DNA of 17,435 nucleotides from CAYUCY01 sp964443525 (GTDB lineage Bacteria; Pseudomonadota; Alphaproteobacteria; Caedimonadales; Caedimonadaceae), in contig CAYUCY010000031.1 in NCBI GenBank assembly GCA_964443525.1, positions 1 through 17,435 of the forward strand. Reading direction: 5' to 3'. The notes under the pieces were generated by a model. It had not been told where the DNA came from. It worked only from the letters and a program-made list of their open reading frames with translations, and made no database searches. Below are positions 13,242 through 17,435 of this stretch, in pieces. The first letter of the stretch is position 1. The number at the start of each line of letters is the position of its first letter. Both the position numbers and the translations under genes were made by a program.

Positions 13242-14438
13242 ATGACTTCCAAAGCTAGAAATTTCCGTTTTTCTCATCTGAAATCTATTCCCGTCGGTGT
13301 TTGGGCGATCGGCTTTGTAAGCCTTTTTATGGACGCTTCTTCTGAATTGATTCATAGTCTGCTGCCTGTGTTTATGGTCACGACGCTCGGCTCAACTATG
13401 ACGACAGTTGGTTTTGTTGAAGGCATCGCGGAGGCGTCAGCTCTGGTTGCCAAAATATTTTCCGGAACGCTCAGCGACTATATGGGTAAGAGGAAACTAT
13501 TAACATTGGTAGGTTACGGTATTGCAGCGCTCACAAAGCCTTTATTTCCTCTGGCTAATACCGTTGGCTTAGTGTTCGCGGCCCGTTTTGTTGATCGGAT
13601 CGGCAAAGGCATCCGCGGAGCGCCGCGTGATGCGCTCGTCGGTGACATTGCTCCTCCTGAAATCCGAGGTTCTTGTTTTGGGTTACGGCAATCGCTTGAC
13701 ACAGTGGGTGCATTCGTAGGTCCCCTCTTTGCAATAATTTTTATGATGCTATTGGCCAACGATATACGTACTGTTTTGTGGATCGCGGTCATCCCGGCCT
13801 TTATATCGGTTACAGTATTGATGTTCGGCGTAAAGGAGCCGAAAACACGCAGGGAGCAAAACGGTTATGTGCGAGTACGTATCAGTGATATCCGATCCAT
13901 CGGGGATGCTTACTGGAAACTAGTAGGGATTACGGGAACGTTAGCGTTGGCACGGTTCAGCGAAGCATTTCTGGTGTTGAAGGCACAGGCCGTCGGCTTG
14001 TCTGTGGCGCTTGTGCCGATGGTTCTAGTGGTCATGAATGTGGCCTACGCGCTGTCATCCTATCCTGCGGGGAAGCTCTCAGACAAGGGTTTAGATCGCA
14101 AGAGGGTGTTGTTGATCGGTATTGGGTTTCTGATCGCTGCCGATATTGTTCTCGCTTTTAGTAGTAACCTTGCGACGCTTGCACTGGGCATCATTCTTTG
14201 GGGACTGCATATGGGATTCACTCAAGCATTGCTCGCTGCGATGGTAACGGATACAACGCCCGTTCATTTGCGAGGCACTGCCTATGGGATTTTTAATCTT
14301 GTAAGCGGGATCTCTATGCTTTTTGCCAGTGTTATTGCAGGTTTTTTATGGGACAATTTTGGCGCTTCCATCACTTTTTTTGCGGGCGCAAGTTTCAGTA
14401 TTTTATCTCTTTTTAGCTTGTCGCTCATACACATATAA
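13242..14438 (+). CDS. MFS transporter, possibly horizontally acquired
   Basis: A 398-residue inner-membrane transporter with about 12 hydrophobic segments. Signs of the superfamily are motif A GTLSDYMGKRK (75-85) and the strongly conserved-looking DRIGKGIRGAPRDAL (118-132) between helices 4 and 5; the first helix is followed by MDASSELIHSLLPVF, typical of a widespread but uncharacterised MFS branch. The second half repeats motif A as PAGKLSDKGLDRKR. The substrate is unknown. The ATG at 13242 is the only good start (an in-frame TGA lies 19 bases upstream), with a weak AGAAAG ribosome site. Codon choice looks richer in G/C-ending codons than its neighbours by eye, and an insertion-sequence fragment lies directly upstream, so transfer is possible. 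The C-terminus (SLSLIHI) is short but complete. Confidence 0.87.
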   Translation: MTSKARNFRFSHLKSIPVGVWAIGFVSLFMDASSELIHSLLPVFMVTTLGSTMTTVGFVEGIAEASALVAKIFSGTLSDYMGKRKLLTLVGYGIAALTKPLFPLANTVGLVFAARFVDRIGKGIRGAPRDALVGDIAPPEIRGSCFGLRQSLDTVGAFVGPLFAIIFMMLLANDIRTVLWIAVIPAFISVTVLMFGVKEPKTRREQNGYVRVRISDIRSIGDAYWKLVGITGTLALARFSEAFLVLKAQAVGLSVALVPMVLVVMNVAYALSSYPAGKLSDKGLDRKRVLLIGIGFLIAADIVLAFSSNLATLALGIILWGLHMGFTQALLAAMVTDTTPVHLRGTAYGIFNLVSGISMLFASVIAGFLWDNFGASITFFAGASFSILSLFSLSLIHI

Positions 14439-14558
14439 AAATGAGGCCTGTCCTGTGAAGTGCTTATTGCGATTGGTGAGAATTCTCCTTGAGATCGTCA
14501 GAGAAAATATTGATTGAGGATATTCCCGAATAGAATACAAAAGTTAACAGTTGGACGT

Positions 14559-16367
14559 TTAATCCCCGTCCATCTTGAGGGCTGCGAGGAAGGCGCTTTG
14601 AGGGATCTCGACCTTTCCAATTTGGCGCATGCGCTTTTTTCCTTCTTTCTGTTTATCAAGAAGTTTGCGTTTACGACTGACGTCGCCGCCGTAGCATTTG
14701 GCGGTAACATCTTTACGCAAGGCAGAAATGGTTTCACGAGCGATGATCTTTCCGCCGATGGCCGCCTGAATCGCGATCTTAAAAAGTTGCCGTGGGATTA
14801 ACTCCTTTAAGCGTTTACAGAGATTGCGACCGCGACGCTCGGCCTGAGTGCGGTGAACAACCAGAGCCAACGCATCAACAGGGTCTCCATTGATCATGAT
14901 AGAAAGCTTAACGAGATCTCCCTCCCGATATTCGTCCAGTTCATAATCAAAGCTTGCATATCCCCGGGTAACGGACTTCAGACGATCATAAAAATCAAAG
15001 ACAATTTCGTTTAACGGGAGTTTGTAGACAACCATCACACGACTGCCTATGTAGGAGATGTCCACTTGCTCACCGCGACGCTCCGTGCAGAGGTTCAGGA
15101 CCGCACCTAAATACTCGTCGGGGACGAAAATGGTGGCCTTGATCCAAGGTTCTTCTATGTAGTCAATCTTAACGACATCGGGGAAGTCTGCGGGGTTATG
15201 GAGATCATAGACCTTCCCGTTGGTAAGGTGAATTTTGTAGACAACGCTTGGTGCTGTTGTGACTAGGTCGAGATCAAATTCTCTCTCGAGACGTTCTTGA
15301 ATAATCTCAAGATGGAGAAGTCCCAAAAAGCCGCATCTAAATCCGAAACCGAGAGCTGGGCTCGATTCCGTCTCAAAGGAAAAGCTAGCGTCATTGAGGC
15401 GTAGCTTTGCAAGACTTTCTTTCAGTTCGTCAAATTCCGCCGCATCAGTTGGAAACAGGCCGCAAAAGACCACCGGGACGCTGGGCTTAAATCCGGGCAA
15501 TGGCTCCGATGCAGGGTTTCTGTCTTCGGTGATGGTATCTCCGACGTTTGTGTCGGCAACATGTTTTATGCTGGCCGTAAGGAATCCGACTTCACCCGGA
15601 TGTAAGGCATCGATAATTTCTTTTTTCGGCGTAAAGATACCGACTTGCTCTACCTGATAGGCGGCTCCCGTTGACATAAAACGAATCTTCATGCCCCGTT
15701 TCAGGATGCCGTCTTTCATTCGCACGAGAATCATGACGCCCAGGTACGGGTCATACCAAGAGTCAACCAAAAGGGCCTTTAGAGGAAGAGTTTTATCGCC
15801 TTTGGGTGCCGGCAGGCGCGTGACGATCGCCTCTAACACCTCTTGAATACCGATGCCTGATTTTGCTGAAGCCTCGATCGCCTCAGACGCATCTAGGCCG
15901 ATTACTTCTTCGATTTGGGCGCGCACCCGATCGGGATCGGCAGCAGGCAGGTCGATTTTATTCAAAACGGGAATAATTTCATGGTCGTTTTCAATGGCCT
16001 GGTAGACGTTAGCGAGTGTTTGAGCTTCAACCCCTTGGCTTGCGTCCACAACTAAAAGAGATCCCTCGCAAGCGGCCAGAGAGCGGCTTACTTCATAAGC
16101 AAAATCCACATGGCCGGGCGTATCCATAAGGTTCAGCTGATAAGTTTTTCCGTCTTTTGCCGTATACATCAGCCGAACCGTCTGGGCTTTAATCGTAATG
16201 CCTCGTTCTCGCTCAATGTCCATATTGTCGAGGATCTGTTCCTTCAGCTCGCGTTCGGCAAGACCACCGCAATATTGAATAAGGCGATCCGCAAGGGTTG
16301 ATTTTCCATGGTCGATATGGGCAATAATCGCAAAGTTGCGAATATGATTAAAAGACTCCGTTGTCAT
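14559..16367 (-). CDS. lepA: Elongation factor 4 (LepA), ribosome-associated GTPase
   Basis: A 602-residue translational GTPase that acts on ribosomes, affecting back-translocation, 30S biogenesis or translation under ionic stress. The GTP-binding motifs are intact: G1 AHIDHGKST (16-24), the switch I region ERERGITI, G3 DTPGH (82-86) and G4 NKID (136-139). EF-G-like domains II, III and V follow, and the C-terminal domain specific to LepA is present (GGKIIARETISALRKDVTAK and YGGDVSRKRKLLDKQKEGKK). Length is standard. Its ATG overlaps the TGA of pheT by four bases (ATGA), so it is translationally coupled in the same minus-strand operon. No clear terminator is seen downstream toward the MFS gene. 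Confidence 0.98.
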   Translation of the reverse strand: MTTESFNHIRNFAIIAHIDHGKSTLADRLIQYCGGLAERELKEQILDNMDIERERGITIKAQTVRLMYTAKDGKTYQLNLMDTPGHVDFAYEVSRSLAACEGSLLVVDASQGVEAQTLANVYQAIENDHEIIPVLNKIDLPAADPDRVRAQIEEVIGLDASEAIEASAKSGIGIQEVLEAIVTRLPAPKGDKTLPLKALLVDSWYDPYLGVMILVRMKDGILKRGMKIRFMSTGAAYQVEQVGIFTPKKEIIDALHPGEVGFLTASIKHVADTNVGDTITEDRNPASEPLPGFKPSVPVVFCGLFPTDAAEFDELKESLAKLRLNDASFSFETESSPALGFGFRCGFLGLLHLEIIQERLEREFDLDLVTTAPSVVYKIHLTNGKVYDLHNPADFPDVVKIDYIEEPWIKATIFVPDEYLGAVLNLCTERRGEQVDISYIGSRVMVVYKLPLNEIVFDFYDRLKSVTRGYASFDYELDEYREGDLVKLSIMINGDPVDALALVVHRTQAERRGRNLCKRLKELIPRQLFKIAIQAAIGGKIIARETISALRKDVTAKCYGGDVSRKRKLLDKQKEGKKRMRQIGKVEIPQSAFLAALKMDGD

Positions 16368-17435
16368 TGACGTAACTCTGCTCCGGCCGATTTTTTCGCG
16401 GCTTCAATAATTTTTTGTGAAATGGCTTGGATTTCTGCATCGGTCATCGTCTTATCCCGGGGCTCAAGGCGAACCGAAAGAGCCATCGACTTTTTGCCTT
16501 CGGGTACGCCTTTGCCTTCGTAAACATCGAAAAGAGAGACGTCAGTGATTAACCCCTTATCAACTTTTCGAATGGTCGAGAGAAGTTTATCCGCAGGGAT
16601 CTCTCGGGCGACGAAGAATGCAAAATCTCGCTCAACAGGTTGGAAGGTTGAGCCGATAAAGGCTCTTTTTTGAGCGGAAGCTTTGGGAAGGGGAATAGAC
16701 TCGATGAAAACTTCGAAAGCAACCATCGGTCTATCAAGCTTCAACTTTTGAAGAATGGCGGGATGAATCTCTCCGAAGGCTGCAAGCGTGGTCTTAGGTC
16801 CGAGCTTAAAGGCGCCTGAGCGGCCCGGGTGATACCAATGGGGTGCGCCAGAGGGGTCAATTTGTCCTTGTTGAGAATCGAATCCGCAGGCCTCAAGAAT
16901 TGCCTCGACGTGGGCTTTTGCATCATAAGCATCAACCAATCGATTTTCCTGGGCCCAGTGACGCCGGGATGTCTTTTCGGCCATAACGCCTGAAATCATG
17001 GTTGTCTGATTTAAGGGGTATCGGGTCCCGAATTGGGAACCGACTTCGAAAAGGGCTGGATTATGAAGGCCTCGATCTAGATTACGTTGAGCCGCTTGCA
17101 AGAGGGCCGGCAGCAAGTTGGGCCTCATCGTTGCCATATCTTGAGAGATCGGGTTGAGAACACGCATCTCCTCTTCTCCTCCCTCGAAGAGTTCGGCAAG
17201 ATCTTGCTTGATAAACGACCAGGTGAGGGCTTCGACCATCCCTCGTGCGCTTAAAGCCCGGCGGGTCGTCCAGAGTCGGCGGTGCAAATGGTGAGCTCCA
17301 GGCGTGCTTTCAAATTCCTCATCAGCGTGAGGGTTGGGAAGGTCTGCACGAGGGATGGTTTGATATCCTCTCACACGTAAAATCTCTTCAACCAGATCGG
17401 CAGCCCCGTCAATATCGGGGCGCCAAGACGGAACG
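16364..17435 (-). CDS. pheT: Phenylalanine-tRNA ligase beta subunit, C-terminal part, cut by the window edge
   Basis: The beta subunit of the alpha2-beta2 PheRS that charges tRNA-Phe. The reading frame is open to the window edge; the visible 357 codons begin VPSWRPDIDGAADLVEEI, the end of the B5 domain, so the GTG at 17374 is internal and not the start. Next comes the catalytic-like core domain (LSARGMVEALTWSF, LLPALLQAAQRNL, FEVGSQF), and the last 93 or so residues form the ferredoxin-fold anticodon-binding domain (QPVERDFAFFV, VYEGKGVPEGKKSMAL). The first two thirds of the domain set (tRNA-binding, B3/B4) lie outside the window. It ends in an ATGA overlap with lepA; pheS would be expected upstream. 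Confidence 0.97.
   Translation of the reverse strand, partial: VPSWRPDIDGAADLVEEILRVRGYQTIPRADLPNPHADEEFESTPGAHHLHRRLWTTRRALSARGMVEALTWSFIKQDLAELFEGGEEEMRVLNPISQDMATMRPNLLPALLQAAQRNLDRGLHNPALFEVGSQFGTRYPLNQTTMISGVMAEKTSRRHWAQENRLVDAYDAKAHVEAILEACGFDSQQGQIDPSGAPHWYHPGRSGAFKLGPKTTLAAFGEIHPAILQKLKLDRPMVAFEVFIESIPLPKASAQKRAFIGSTFQPVERDFAFFVAREIPADKLLSTIRKVDKGLITDVSLFDVYEGKGVPEGKKSMALSVRLEPRDKTMTDAEIQAISQKIIEAAKKSAGAELRQ

Noticed and set aside
14514..14801. Plus-strand ORF over the end of lepA
   Set aside because: It is the antisense shadow of the conserved LepA C-terminal domain.
1..17435. CRISPR array, tRNA or rRNA genes
   Set aside because: No regularly spaced short repeats and no tRNA T-arm (GGTTCGA-type) within a cloverleaf were found by eye; no rRNA-like sequence was seen.

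Overview
The window looks like the chromosome of an alphaproteobacterium of moderate G+C, most likely a host-associated lineage such as Holosporales or a relative. This placement is an inference from the general look of the proteins (IHF-beta, a YdcH/DUF465 small protein, a PpiD-like SurA_N protein, a DUF4239 protein), not from any search. Housekeeping genes are interspersed with a few unrecognised or decayed elements. No tRNA, rRNA or CRISPR array is visible.

Layout. Positions 1-1039 (minus) hold the N-terminal part of a long-chain acyl-CoA ligase with an unusual 78-residue lysine-rich tail. ihfB follows at 1233-1514 (minus, GTG start). Positions 1712-3256 (minus) encode a 514-residue protein I do not recognise, with an internal 55-residue repeat; directly upstream, at about 3354-3503 on the same strand, is a clear cobalamin (B12) riboswitch. 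A forward cluster upp - aminotransferase - RlmD/TrmA-type methyltransferase runs from 3678 to 6631 and meets tail to tail a degenerate EAL-domain gene (6628-7383, minus). A PpiD-like periplasmic chaperone that seems to lack its parvulin domain occupies 7539-9221 (plus).

Positions 9222-9945 contain no intact gene, only possible coding debris followed by a very AT-rich stretch that leads into a 56-residue YdcH-family gene (9946-10116) with a near-perfect ribosome binding site; a strong intrinsic terminator lies at 10226-10251. A Bcr/CflA-type drug efflux transporter (10306-11553, minus) is followed by an inverted-repeat-rich intergenic region, a doubtful short ORF, and a DUF4239 membrane protein (12009-12932, minus). 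An IS1-like transposase fragment (13027-13122) lies just before a second MFS transporter (13242-14438, plus), which may have been acquired horizontally. The window ends with lepA (14559-16367) and the 3' part of pheT (16364-17435), overlapping by 4 bp in one minus-strand operon.

How it fits together. Most genes are translation, nucleotide-salvage and envelope housekeeping. The most interesting unit is the B12 riboswitch in front of a gene with no recognisable B12-related domain: the RNA gives a regulatory clue (expression likely rises when cobalamin is scarce) to a protein otherwise without annotation. Domain remodelling recurs: a basic tail on FadD, a missing parvulin domain in PpiD, and lost catalytic motifs in the EAL protein.
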